Below, one piece after another: positions 1 to 7,275 of a stretch of 10,201 nucleotides of DNA. The position numbers were made by a program, and so were the translations under genes. The stretch is from Ferruginibacter sp. (GTDB lineage: Bacteria; Bacteroidota; Bacteroidia; Chitinophagales; Chitinophagaceae). Position 1 is the stretch's first letter; each line of letters begins with the position of its first letter. The notes beneath the pieces were generated by a model. That model was not told the origin of the DNA. It saw only the letters and a program-made list of their open reading frames with translations, and ran no database searches. The stretch is taken from assembly GCA_025357775.1 (NCBI GenBank), contig JANXOQ010000405.1, positions 1 to 10,201 on the forward strand, read 5' to 3'.

Positions 1-2
1 AC

Positions 3-113
3 CTAACTACAACTTTATATTTTCAATCAGCAACGGTTACGGGCAGAAGGAATACTATTTCCCAACCTGCACAAAGCCCTATCGTAGTTGTAAATAAATT
101 TAGAATTTATTAA
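3..113 (+). CDS. C-terminal end of an unidentified gene (partial)
   Basis: The left edge is open in two forward frames. The frame starting at base 3 runs 36 codons to a TAA at 111-113 and ends in VVVNKFRIY. The frame starting at base 2 runs 31 codons to a TAA at 95-97 and ends in PYRSCK. I prefer the first because most of its codons end in A or T, as in the neighbouring genes, whereas about half of the codons in the second end in G or C. No domain can be recognised in so short a tail. It lies 83 bp upstream of aroC on the same strand. That a gene ends here is likely; which frame is real is uncertain. Confidence 0.35.
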   Translation, partial: LTTTLYFQSATVTGRRNTISQPAQSPIVVVNKFRIY

Positions 114-166
114 CCCTTACAATAAAATTTTAATAGATTAATAAAAAATATTAACTATGCTCGAGC

Positions 167-194
167 TTTACACTTTGAACCTTAAACCTAATAA
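167..194 (+). repeat. Heptamer-phased repeat directly upstream of aroC
   Basis: Four consecutive 7-base units can be read: TTTACAC, TTTGAAC, CTTAAAC and CTAATAA. They share a pyrimidine start and an A-C or A-A end, and the block finishes two bases before the aroC ATG. CTCGAGC at 160-166 may be a fifth, poorer unit. A clearer array of the same period lies at 6399-6440. The block occupies the place where a ribosome binding site would be, and there is no Shine-Dalgarno-like sequence, which is usual in Bacteroidota. Confidence 0.45.
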
Positions 195-196
195 CC

Positions 197-1210
197 ATGA
201 ATAGTTTTGGAACATTATTTAAAGTACACATATTTGGAGAATCTCATGGATCATCTGTTGGAATAAATATTGATGGATGCCCCGCTGGTATTGAGCTTAC
301 GCAAGAAGATTTTTTAGTAGATATTACAAGGCGACAAGGTGGCACACAACCTGGCACAACCCCACGAAAAGAGTCGGATATTCCAATATTTTTAACAGGC
401 GTTTTTAATAATAAAACTACTGGTGCACCGCTTACTATTATTTTTGAAAATAATAATACTCGTAGTGGAGATTATGAAAAACAAAGAGCAGTACCTAGGC
501 CTGGGCATGCTGATTTTACTGCATCGCAAAAGTTTGGTGGCTTTGAAGATTATAGAGGTGGTGGGCATTTTAGCGGAAGGCTTACTGTATGCCTTGTGGG
601 TGCAGGAGTTGTAGCAAAAAAAATATTACAAAAAATAAATAAAAAAATTACCTGCCTTGCTACTTTACAAGAAGTAGGTGGCGAAACTGACATAGAAGTA
701 GGTATAGCTAAAGCCATGAAAATGGGAGATAGTGTTGGTGGAATTGTAGAATGCACCGTAAAAAATTTACCTATAGGTTCGGGCGAACCTTTTTTTGACT
801 CTGCAGAATCTTTATTGGCACATGCAGTATTTGCCATACCAGCTATAAAAGGTATTGAATTTGGAAGTGGGTTTGCAGCTGCAAAAATGTTTGGTGTAGA
901 TCACAATGATACTATTCAAAATAAAGATGGTTTAACACTTACAAATAATGCTGGTGGAATAGCAGGCGGCATTACCAATGGCAACGATTTGGTTTTTAGA
1001 ATAGCTGTAAAACCAACATCATCTACCCCAAAAACTCAACAAACTTTTAATATACAAACAGAAACTATAGAAGATTTTTCAGTAAAAGGAAGACATGATT
1101 TGTGCATAGCATTGCGTGTACCAGTAGTGTTAGAATCTATAACTGCAATGGTTTTGGTAGATTTGTTGATGAGGCCTTACATAAAAAGCAGTATAAATTT
1201 TTATTTATAA
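197..1210 (+). CDS. aroC: Chorismate synthase
   Basis: Chorismate synthase (EC 4.2.3.5) is the last step of the shikimate pathway. It removes phosphate from 5-enolpyruvylshikimate 3-phosphate to give chorismate and needs reduced FMN; the enzyme is cytosolic. Visible family motifs are FGESHG at residues 13-18 with the conserved His17, TTPRKESD around 54-61, RPGHAD at 101-106 with the second conserved His104, GGGHFSGRLT at 121-130, GSGFAAAKMFG at 223-233, NAGGIAGGITNG at 251-262, KPTSS at 272-276 and GRHDLC at 298-303. The protein has 337 residues, slightly shorter than the usual 350-370. It has the GGHFSGR form of the third motif rather than the GGRSSAR form of E. coli and many Bacteroidales and flavobacterial enzymes. 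The ATG at 197 is chosen because MNSFGTLFKV matches the normal N-terminus of the family. It converges with the next gene, leaving 38 bp, in which I see no clear terminator. It is probably monocistronic here. Confidence 0.97.
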   Translation: MNSFGTLFKVHIFGESHGSSVGINIDGCPAGIELTQEDFLVDITRRQGGTQPGTTPRKESDIPIFLTGVFNNKTTGAPLTIIFENNNTRSGDYEKQRAVPRPGHADFTASQKFGGFEDYRGGGHFSGRLTVCLVGAGVVAKKILQKINKKITCLATLQEVGGETDIEVGIAKAMKMGDSVGGIVECTVKNLPIGSGEPFFDSAESLLAHAVFAIPAIKGIEFGSGFAAAKMFGVDHNDTIQNKDGLTLTNNAGGIAGGITNGNDLVFRIAVKPTSSTPKTQQTFNIQTETIEDFSVKGRHDLCIALRVPVVLESITAMVLVDLLMRPYIKSSINFYL

Positions 1211-1248
1211 CTGTTATCTGGCTTATATAATTTATTTAAAAAATTATT

Positions 1249-4200
1249 TTACTCTATGGTCAATGCCCTAGGCAATCTCAATTTTTTTCCTGGCATTACA
1301 TTTAGAGTAGCTCCAGTTTTTATTTCTTGTATTTGAGTAACAGATAAATCTAACACACACTCACCAGTAGCAATTGGGTCAATAAATATTTCGCTTTTAT
1401 CTAGCAATACTAAGGGTGGTATATTTCCATCTTTCCAATTTGCTGCATCGCTCCAGTTTCCGTTACCAATAAAAATATAAGTATTGTACCCTTTCATAAA
1501 AAAACCACTAAAGCCAGTTACATCAAAACTTACTTCCCACCTACTTTGTACAGCATTCCATATAATGTTTACATCATTTGGATTGATGGTTTGTTTTGCA
1601 CCAGTGTAAGATTCTGGCACACCTGTGCCATCATTGCTTAATCCTGAATATTTGTCTATCAATATTCTACCAATACCTTGTAGATCTACCGAGCTTGTTG
1701 GTAGCTTGGAGCCATTTACAGCATTGTATTCATCAAACTCTTGCTGAGTAAAATATAACGTTACAGTACCTGTTTTGGTGTCAGCATTTACCAATGGATT
1801 ATTTACATTATCATATGGCGTTATTTCAAAATGTCGTTTTACATAGTTTGTATTTTGTACAGCATCTACCCAAAGTTTTACTTTTATAGAATCTGAAATA
1901 GCAGTTGTAGATGTAGTGCCAGTGGGTATTACTTGTGCAATAGGCTTGCAATTATTATCTACAAATAAATTATTAGCCGCTAGCAATTTTGTACTAAATG
2001 TAGCAGGAGCTACATTGGTAGCACTATCGGGTAATGAACAAATGTTATCATTTATTACACCATAAAATGCATCATTACCACCACCGCTAATTGGTTGTAT
2101 TGCAGGGCTGGTTACATACATATAATTACTGCTTGTAAAACCACCATAAGCAAATTGATTGGTTTTTTTTACAGCCAATGCTTTACCATATCCACCTGTT
2201 GTAAACCTGACTGATAGCAATCTAGTATTAAAAGAATAGTTACTTTTCATAATAAAACCTCCTCCCGTGTAATCGCCAGGCTGATATTCAGTACTCATTG
2301 GAAAACCAAAGGCAGATGTACCTGTGAGGTAACAATTTCCCAATTCATCTGCGTCTATATTTCCAAGTTCACAAATTATACTATTGCCTTTTCCATTTGG
2401 TAATCTACCTGTAAAAGTTTGAGAGCGTATTACATCTCCAGTTGCTGGCTCGTATCTACCAAACACAGAGTGTGTCTCAGTTCCCGTATTATTTAGGTTA
2501 AACCAATTATCACCACCTATAGCCATTTTACCAGCTAACATTACATCTTTAGGGTCATATCTAAATATATGATTGCCACCATATACTTGTCCCGCTACAT
2601 ACAATTTTCCATCTTTACCAATTGTGCATCTATTCAATCTTGCATCGGCCATATTGTTATTAGATAAATTTATCCATTGCCTTATAGCTCCATTATTTGT
2701 GGTAATTGTTTCATCTTTTCCCCAATCATAATCTAGCCACTTTTGAGTACCATTATAATCAAAACCTTTTATTACAGGAACGTATACAGGTTGTACGCTG
2801 CCACCTATTTCACCAAGTGTATTAAAATTTTTAAACCCAACGCCTATTATAGTTTGTGAGGTTTCATCTATACATACGTCCGCAGTATAAGTAGATATAC
2901 CACCACAATTTGCAATTGTAACAGCATCTTTATCTAAGTAAATTATATTACCACCAGTAGTTGTTGCGTCATTTATATCAGATTCATTTACTTCAAGCAC
3001 AGCTGTTTTACCTGTAGCACCTACATCTATTCTAAAAGTATTTTTACCTGTTGAAGGTAATTTTTGCCATAATAAAATAGTGGCAGTTGCATTTATTTTA
3101 AATATACCATCGCTAACTGCTGCTATGTACAAATTATCGTTTCTATCTTTTGATAAGTCAGATATTTTTGCACATAATCTTGTAATAGATTTTAATGTTT
3201 TACCATCACTGCTCAATATTAAAACAGCACCAAGGCTGGCATCTGTAGCTCCATTAAGATAATATTTTGTAACACCTGCTAGGTTTATATTTCCAATATT
3301 TGCCACATATACGATATCGTTGTTTTCTTTAATTACAGCACCCCTTATTTCATCACTTATGCTTGTGCCCAAAAAACCAGTAGCTTTAAATTGGTTGCTA
3401 CCGCCCGTCATTGTTACGCTTGGCGAAAACCCAAAACCACCAGTATTATCAAAAGCCTTTGCATATACAATTACACTACCAGTTGGTGGGTTATTCCAAA
3501 TTGCACTAAATGGTGCTATACTTGACTCGGTTACCTTAACTCCATTTGCATAATATTCTACTTTTACTACCGTGCCATCTTTATCTTTTGCATCAGCAGC
3601 AAAAGTTATTTTTGCATTTTCTGCATAATTTAATCCTGCTATTGGATAAGTAATTTTAACAGTAGGCCCAAGGTTTAGATTGTCGCCATACACCCTTATT
3701 TGATCGAATTTACATTTTATATTAACAGCATTTGTAACTGTAGGATAATTTATTAAAATATTATAGATACCGCTTACAGGCACAGTAAATGGTAATTTTC
3801 TTATAGCATTTATATCAAAAAAACTAGGATCGCTGGCATTTGCAGGAGGTACAATATTTACATTATCTGTAGCTATAAGTGTAGCACCAGTAAGGGTAGC
3901 GCCTTGGTTAAAATAATATTTAAAGGTTTTTGTACCGCCATTTCCTCTTGCTATAAATTCTAAATTATAAGTAGTACCAGCTGCTAAGTAAATAGCAGGC
4001 GATGCTGCATAATTATTAGGCAATACTGTATTTATGTACAAACATTGTGTGCCTCTAAATAAGCTATTTATTACATAAGATTGGCTTGCATTTGCTGGTG
4101 GAAACTGCCAATAATCTAAACCAGCTCCGTTAGGATTATTTACATTAAAATCCCATTGTACATAAGGCTTTAAGGCTCCTACAGCTGTTCTAAAATTAAT

Positions 4201-5034
4201 GGTTATGTTACTTGTATCGGAAGTAGAAACATTGTCTCTATTATCGGTAGCTTTTGCAAATAATTTGTACATACCAGGGTTTAAATCTTTGCAAGTATAT
4301 TGATATGGTGGAAAAGAATCAGTAGATATTTTTGTGCTGTCTACAAAAAACTCAACAAATTTTATAGTACCATCTACATCACTTGCTGCTACATCAAAAT
4401 ATACCCTTGTACTATCTGCATAATCCTCACTTTTTACAAAATTATTAGTAGGAGTATTTAAATTAATAATTGGATACTTTGTTTCTTCTACACCAATATC
4501 ATCAAAATAAGAGTATAAATACCCAGTAGTGCCATTAGCATTATAAAATTGATAAATTAAATAATATACTCCTGTAGTAGGTGGGGTAAATGTAGGATTT
4601 TGAGTTATAAACCCATAAGGTATGTAAATATTATTTGGACATTCAATGTTGCAAAAAAAAGTAGCACCTGTAATGCTTCTTGTAGTATTATAGCCAACTC
4701 TAACAGTTCTACCATAAGCAGCAGACCCTACTTTTTCTTTAAAAAAAGCAGTGTAAGTTTTACCTGCTTCCAAATTTATACCAGGTGATGCTAAATAGTT
4801 TGTACTGCTATTTAACTTCATCCTCAACCCCCCTGTTGCCGTACCATTTGCCAGCGTATCGCCAACGTTTAAATACCATTTCAAATCATGTGTAATGCCA
4901 GGTGTAGGCACTTGCCAGCCATTAAGCATTAATGTAGAAGAGTTAAAATTTTCAAAAAATGGAGGGGTTAATATTTGAGACTTTGATTCTGTATATAAAA
5001 CACATAATAAAAAAAATGCTACTAGTTTTTTCAT
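1249..5034 (-). CDS. Large secreted modular beta-protein (jelly-roll/Ig pairs, propeller-like region)
   Basis: This 1261-residue protein has a signal peptide (residues 1 to about 19, MKKLVAFFLLCVLY core) and should be secreted or on the cell surface. Domains read in order: jelly-roll (MAM or cleaved-adhesin style) at about 21-184; Ig-like at about 188-280; a second jelly-roll at about 288-449; a second Ig-like at about 455-545. A long region at about 550-1000 is probably a beta-propeller: GNCYLTGTSAFGFP near 899-912 and GGNDAFYGVIND at 985-996 resemble SBBP blades. A spacer with TGFSGFFMKG near 1173-1182 follows. A final module of about 75 residues starts at NGNWSDAANW (1191-1200) and ends in TGATLNVMPGKKLRL, a pattern I recall at the end of many Chitinophagaceae secreted proteins. 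I do not recognise a standard type IX secretion sorting domain. There is no catalytic signature, so adhesion, carbohydrate or protein binding, or a surface-layer role are all possible. The ATG at 5034 directly begins the signal peptide. Function unknown. Confidence 0.9.
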   Translation of the reverse strand: MKKLVAFFLLCVLYTESKSQILTPPFFENFNSSTLMLNGWQVPTPGITHDLKWYLNVGDTLANGTATGGLRMKLNSSTNYLASPGINLEAGKTYTAFFKEKVGSAAYGRTVRVGYNTTRSITGATFFCNIECPNNIYIPYGFITQNPTFTPPTTGVYYLIYQFYNANGTTGYLYSYFDDIGVEETKYPIINLNTPTNNFVKSEDYADSTRVYFDVAASDVDGTIKFVEFFVDSTKISTDSFPPYQYTCKDLNPGMYKLFAKATDNRDNVSTSDTSNITINFRTAVGALKPYVQWDFNVNNPNGAGLDYWQFPPANASQSYVINSLFRGTQCLYINTVLPNNYAASPAIYLAAGTTYNLEFIARGNGGTKTFKYYFNQGATLTGATLIATDNVNIVPPANASDPSFFDINAIRKLPFTVPVSGIYNILINYPTVTNAVNIKCKFDQIRVYGDNLNLGPTVKITYPIAGLNYAENAKITFAADAKDKDGTVVKVEYYANGVKVTESSIAPFSAIWNNPPTGSVIVYAKAFDNTGGFGFSPSVTMTGGSNQFKATGFLGTSISDEIRGAVIKENNDIVYVANIGNINLAGVTKYYLNGATDASLGAVLILSSDGKTLKSITRLCAKISDLSKDRNDNLYIAAVSDGIFKINATATILLWQKLPSTGKNTFRIDVGATGKTAVLEVNESDINDATTTGGNIIYLDKDAVTIANCGGISTYTADVCIDETSQTIIGVGFKNFNTLGEIGGSVQPVYVPVIKGFDYNGTQKWLDYDWGKDETITTNNGAIRQWINLSNNNMADARLNRCTIGKDGKLYVAGQVYGGNHIFRYDPKDVMLAGKMAIGGDNWFNLNNTGTETHSVFGRYEPATGDVIRSQTFTGRLPNGKGNSIICELGNIDADELGNCYLTGTSAFGFPMSTEYQPGDYTGGGFIMKSNYSFNTRLLSVRFTTGGYGKALAVKKTNQFAYGGFTSSNYMYVTSPAIQPISGGGNDAFYGVINDNICSLPDSATNVAPATFSTKLLAANNLFVDNNCKPIAQVIPTGTTSTTAISDSIKVKLWVDAVQNTNYVKRHFEITPYDNVNNPLVNADTKTGTVTLYFTQQEFDEYNAVNGSKLPTSSVDLQGIGRILIDKYSGLSNDGTGVPESYTGAKQTINPNDVNIIWNAVQSRWEVSFDVTGFSGFFMKGYNTYIFIGNGNWSDAANWKDGNIPPLVLLDKSEIFIDPIATGECVLDLSVTQIQEIKTGATLNVMPGKKLRLPRALTIE

Positions 5035-5140
5035 TTAGAAGGATTTGATAGTTTTTCTATTGTAATATTGGAAATATAAATTTATATTTCTTATACTTTA
5101 TAAAAAAATTATTATAAAAAGAGGGGATAAAAACTCACAT

Positions 5141-5478
5141 TTGTTTATACGAAAATCTCCCTTTTTTATTGTGTATGTTTTGATAATTTCACTTCTATTT
5201 AATACGGCATTTTTACAACTAAAGTATAATTTTATTTACTTCGATTTTAAACAGGTTAATAAATTGCTTAGGCTTCCTCTTTTTCTAACTGCCAAAGAAA
5301 CAATAAGAGTAATTGATTACAGCAAGGAAAATTTTTAATAATAATTACGATTTTACTTTTTTACTAATTTATTGAAATCTTCGAAATCCTAAAAAAAGGT
5401 AACTTTGGAAAAGAAACATACCATTATTCATTTGGTAAACAGGATAAAATAGCTGAAATAATTGAGATTATTTTTTAA
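5141..5478 (+). pseudogene. Possible decayed small gene (two open segments in different frames)
   Basis: The 516 bp between 5034 and 5551 hold no intact gene. One segment (5141-5338) can be read from a TTG as 65 residues with a hydrophobic N-terminus (FFIVYVLIISLLF) followed by a polar tail ending in VIDYSKENF; there is no in-frame ATG upstream, and the frame is open back to a TAA at 5063-5065. A second segment (5368-5478), in another frame, encodes about 36 residues including KETYHYSFGKQDKIAEI and ends at TAA. Its codon endings look like those of real genes nearby. Together they could be one small membrane-anchored or secreted protein broken by a frameshift and stops, or chance open frames in AT-rich DNA. 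I do not recognise a family. Confidence 0.22.
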
Positions 5479-5514
5479 GTCGAAAACCTTATCTAACAAA
5501 AATTTAAAATAACG

Positions 5515-5530
5515 AAATGTTTTAACATTT
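5515..5530 (-). terminator. Possible weak terminator hairpin
   Basis: AAATGT (5515-5520) and ACATTT (5525-5530) form a 6 bp stem with a 4-base loop, 20 bases past the stop codon of the GIN-domain gene that ends at 5551 on the - strand. Read on that strand it is followed by a T-rich stretch, but not by an unbroken T run, and the stem has few GC pairs. A chance palindrome is possible. Confidence 0.3.
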
Positions 5531-5550
5531 GGACGCTAAAAACTGTTTTA

Positions 5551-6264
5551 CTAATTTCTTTTAGCAATAATACTTGCCCCACTAATATTTTTTTCTTTAA
5601 GCTCACCATCACCTTTATAAAAAATATTACTTGCGCCACTTGCATTGGCGGTTATTTCAATATTAGCAGTAATATTTACATCGCTTGCTCCGCTTGCTTT
5701 TACTGTACAATTATCTACAATTAATTCATAAGCATACACATCGCTTGCACCGCTACATTCTATATTCATATTTTTAGCTGTACCACTAAGTTTCATATCG
5801 CTTGCACCACTGCATTTTACATTTAGCGATGCTATATTTATTTGTCCTTTAAAATCACTTGCACCACTTAGTTTAATATTTAAATATGGCAAATCCATTA
5901 TACCTGCTACAATTATATTTGAAGCACTTGACGCTGTTATATATTCTATGCTTTTGTATGCCACATACACACTAAGTTTTCTATTTCTACCAATCCAACT
6001 TTTTTCACCTTCATAAAATATATGCAGCTCACCATTTTCTATTTCAGTTTTTATACCATCTCTATAGCTTTTCTGTACAGCACTTATTGCTATAGCTTCG
6101 GTATCTGCCTTGCTTAGGTAAAGCTGTATTCCGTTTGATACTTTTACACTTGTAAAACTCCCCGCAATTGTTCTTACTTCTGCATCTGCATCTACCACAA
6201 ATTGTTTTTGTGCATTAGCACCAAAGGTTATTAATAAAAGAAGTATTTGAAAAATAAATTTCAT
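5551..6264 (-). CDS. Secreted GIN-domain (DUF2807) protein with SGASD rungs
   Basis: This 237-residue protein has a signal peptide (1 to about 18, ending FGANA) and should be exported. The mature part matches the GIN/DUF2807 family, whose members are predicted secreted right-handed beta-helix-like proteins common in Bacteroidota and of no settled function. Residues 30-105 hold the N-terminal part (SFTSVKVSNGIQLYL, then IENGELHIFYEG). From 112 on there is a solenoid with a corner motif every 18-21 residues: SSASN at 112, SGASD at 133, 152, 171 and 191, SGASN at 209 and SGAS at 228. The ATG at 6264 directly starts the signal peptide. The next gene upstream (6443-7144) is a paralog in the same direction, 178 bp away, so the two may be separately transcribed. 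It has no lipobox and no C-terminal sorting domain. The family call is confident; the role is unknown. Confidence 0.9.
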   Translation of the reverse strand: MKFIFQILLLLITFGANAQKQFVVDADAEVRTIAGSFTSVKVSNGIQLYLSKADTEAIAISAVQKSYRDGIKTEIENGELHIFYEGEKSWIGRNRKLSVYVAYKSIEYITASSASNIIVAGIMDLPYLNIKLSGASDFKGQINIASLNVKCSGASDMKLSGTAKNMNIECSGASDVYAYELIVDNCTVKASGASDVNITANIEITANASGASNIFYKGDGELKEKNISGASIIAKRN

Positions 6265-6333
6265 AGTCTAATAGTTAAATTATTCTATTGTTAATTGTTA
6301 TTTAATTTGTAAATCACTAATAGCTCTTTTCCA

Positions 6334-6359
6334 TTTGAAATTTTTAAGCATATTTCAAA
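6334..6359. repeat. 8 bp inverted repeat in the spacer between the GIN genes
   Basis: TTTGAAAT (6334-6341) and ATTTCAAA (6352-6359) are perfect inverted copies around a 10-base spacer. They lie about 70 bp upstream of the start codon at 6264 and about 85 bp past the end of the preceding - strand gene. They could be an operator for the downstream GIN gene or a weak RNA hairpin; there is no T run after it on the - strand, so a terminator is less likely. The sequence is AT-rich, so chance is possible. Confidence 0.3.
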
Positions 6360-6398
6360 CTAAGTCAGAAGAATCCATTTAAACAAACTGAGTAGCAG

Positions 6399-6440
6399 TA
6401 CTCCAGTCTAAATACTCAATATTAAATACTCAATTCTCAA
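6399..6440. repeat. Six-unit heptamer repeat in the intergenic spacer
   Basis: Six consecutive 7-base units can be read: TACTCCA, GTCTAAA, TACTCAA, TATTAAA, TACTCAA and TTCTCAA, followed by a partial TCC that reaches the stop codon of the GIN gene ending at 6443. Two units are identical and the rest differ by one to four bases, so the 7-base phase is kept while the sequence drifts. Degenerate heptamer arrays of this type occur between genes in various Bacteroidota. Their function is not known. A similar, shorter block lies just before aroC (167-194). Confidence 0.7.
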
Positions 6441-6442
6441 TC

Positions 6443-7144
6443 CTATAAAGACTTCACTTGCCCACCACTACTTACCGATTTTCTTTCTACTTCGGGGTTG
6501 CCTTTGTACTTTATACTTCCACCACTACTTGCACTAGCAAATAATTTTTTTGCAACCCCAATTTTTATTTCTGCACCGCTAGATGCTGAGGCTGTACAAT
6601 TTTCTGCTATAAAATCTGCTGCATTAAAAGTACCACCGCTGCTTGCACTTACTTTTACAGTGCTAGCTGTGCCACTCATTTTTATTGTGGATCCGCTACT
6701 AATAGCAATACTACAATCCTTTGCTTGCACTGCTGCATCAAGCTTTGCACCACTACTTACATTAATACTTAGTGCATCCGTTTTTATATTACTAGTAGCA
6801 GATAAAGAAGAGCCACTGCTTGCCATTAACTTATTTATACTTTTAAAAGTTACAAAAGCATTCAATTTTAAACCCTTTGTGTTATTGTTATTCCAACCTT
6901 TTTCTTTTGTTTCATAAAATATTTTGAGTACCCCATTTTTATCTATCTCTGTTTTTATGTTTTCTGTAAGCTCATCTTTTGAAGAACTTACTACCACGCT
7001 ATTTTCTTCTCCTTGCGTTATTTGTACTGAAATACCAGTTGCACTACTTATACCGCTAAAATCACCCACGTTTCTTGTTTGTTTTGTTTGTGCCAATACA
7101 ATTGTAGAAAAAAATAAAGCAGTAGCTGTTAATAATTGTTTCAT
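6443..7144 (-). CDS. Secreted GIN-domain (DUF2807) protein with SSG rungs
   Basis: This 233-residue protein has a signal peptide (1 to about 18, ending in IVLA before QTKQ) and should be exported. It belongs to the same GIN/DUF2807 family as the next gene on the strand. The N-terminal part includes FSGISSATGISVQI at 29-42 and NGVLKIFYETKEKGW at 70-84. A solenoid follows with SSG corners at 109, 130, 149, 168, 188, 206 and 225. It is rich in Ser, Gly, Ala and Lys and low in aromatic residues in the repeats. Shared stretches with its neighbour include KIFYE versus HIFYE, KMSGTA versus KLSGTA, and ENCTASA versus DNCTVKA, so the pair arose by duplication. The ATG at 7144 directly starts the signal peptide. 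It is divergent from the TonB receptor, sharing a 263 bp intergenic region. Family confident; role unknown. Confidence 0.9.
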   Translation of the reverse strand: MKQLLTATALFFSTIVLAQTKQTRNVGDFSGISSATGISVQITQGEENSVVVSSSKDELTENIKTEIDKNGVLKIFYETKEKGWNNNNTKGLKLNAFVTFKSINKLMASSGSSLSATSNIKTDALSINVSSGAKLDAAVQAKDCSIAISSGSTIKMSGTASTVKVSASSGGTFNAADFIAENCTASASSGAEIKIGVAKKLFASASSGGSIKYKGNPEVERKSVSSGGQVKSL

Positions 7145-7163
7145 TTTAAATAGATTTTTTTGT

Positions 7164-7234
7164 TGAAAATGATAGTCTATATTTTATACGTTTGATATGA
7201 TTATTTGTTACAAAAAAATAAAAAATCATTTTCA
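7164..7234. repeat. Separated 10 bp inverted repeat in the divergent intergenic region
   Basis: TGAAAATGAT (7164-7173) and ATCATTTTCA (7225-7234) are perfect inverted copies separated by 51 bp, between the start of the SSG-type GIN gene and the TPP riboswitch. The spacing would suit a protein bound at two sites or a looped control region, but the region is very AT-rich and a chance match cannot be excluded. Confidence 0.25.
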
Positions 7235-7260
7235 TTTTTTTTCACAATATATTTACAAAT

Positions 7261-7268
7261 TAAATTTA
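7261..7268 (+). promoter_or_regulatory. Candidate Bacteroidota -7 promoter element
   Basis: TAAATTTA differs at one base from the Bacteroidota -7 consensus TAnnTTTG. A transcript starting about 7 bases further on would begin just before the first base of riboswitch helix P1 at 7276, which is where a start is expected. There is no clear TTG-type -33 element at the right distance, and a similar TATATTTA lies at 7248-7255, so the choice is weak. Confidence 0.25.
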
Positions 7269-7275
7269 CCGACTG

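Noticed and set aside
423..614. Open frame of 63 codons inside aroC on the + strand
   Set aside because: It lies wholly within the well-supported chorismate synthase in another frame and shows no family motif.
550..837. Open frame of 95 codons antisense to aroC
   Set aside because: It mirrors conserved AroC codons, has no start context and is explained by the sense gene.
1211..1248. Bidirectional terminator between the convergent aroC and secreted-protein genes
   Set aside because: The 38 bp are AT-rich and contain only very weak A/T pairings; no stem with a GC core could be found.
3080..3553. Two + strand open frames inside the large secreted protein gene
   Set aside because: Both are antisense to the continuous 1261-codon frame and have no recognisable features.
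6399..6440. CRISPR array
   Set aside because: The units are 7 bases long with no spacers, and the pattern is a degenerate tandem repeat.
6498..7166. Two hydrophobic open frames (139 and 80 codons) antisense to the SSG-type GIN gene
   Set aside because: The Ser/Gly/Ala-rich sense repeats give Leu/Pro/Ala-rich antisense frames automatically. The sense gene has a signal peptide and regular rungs, so the antisense frames are shadows.
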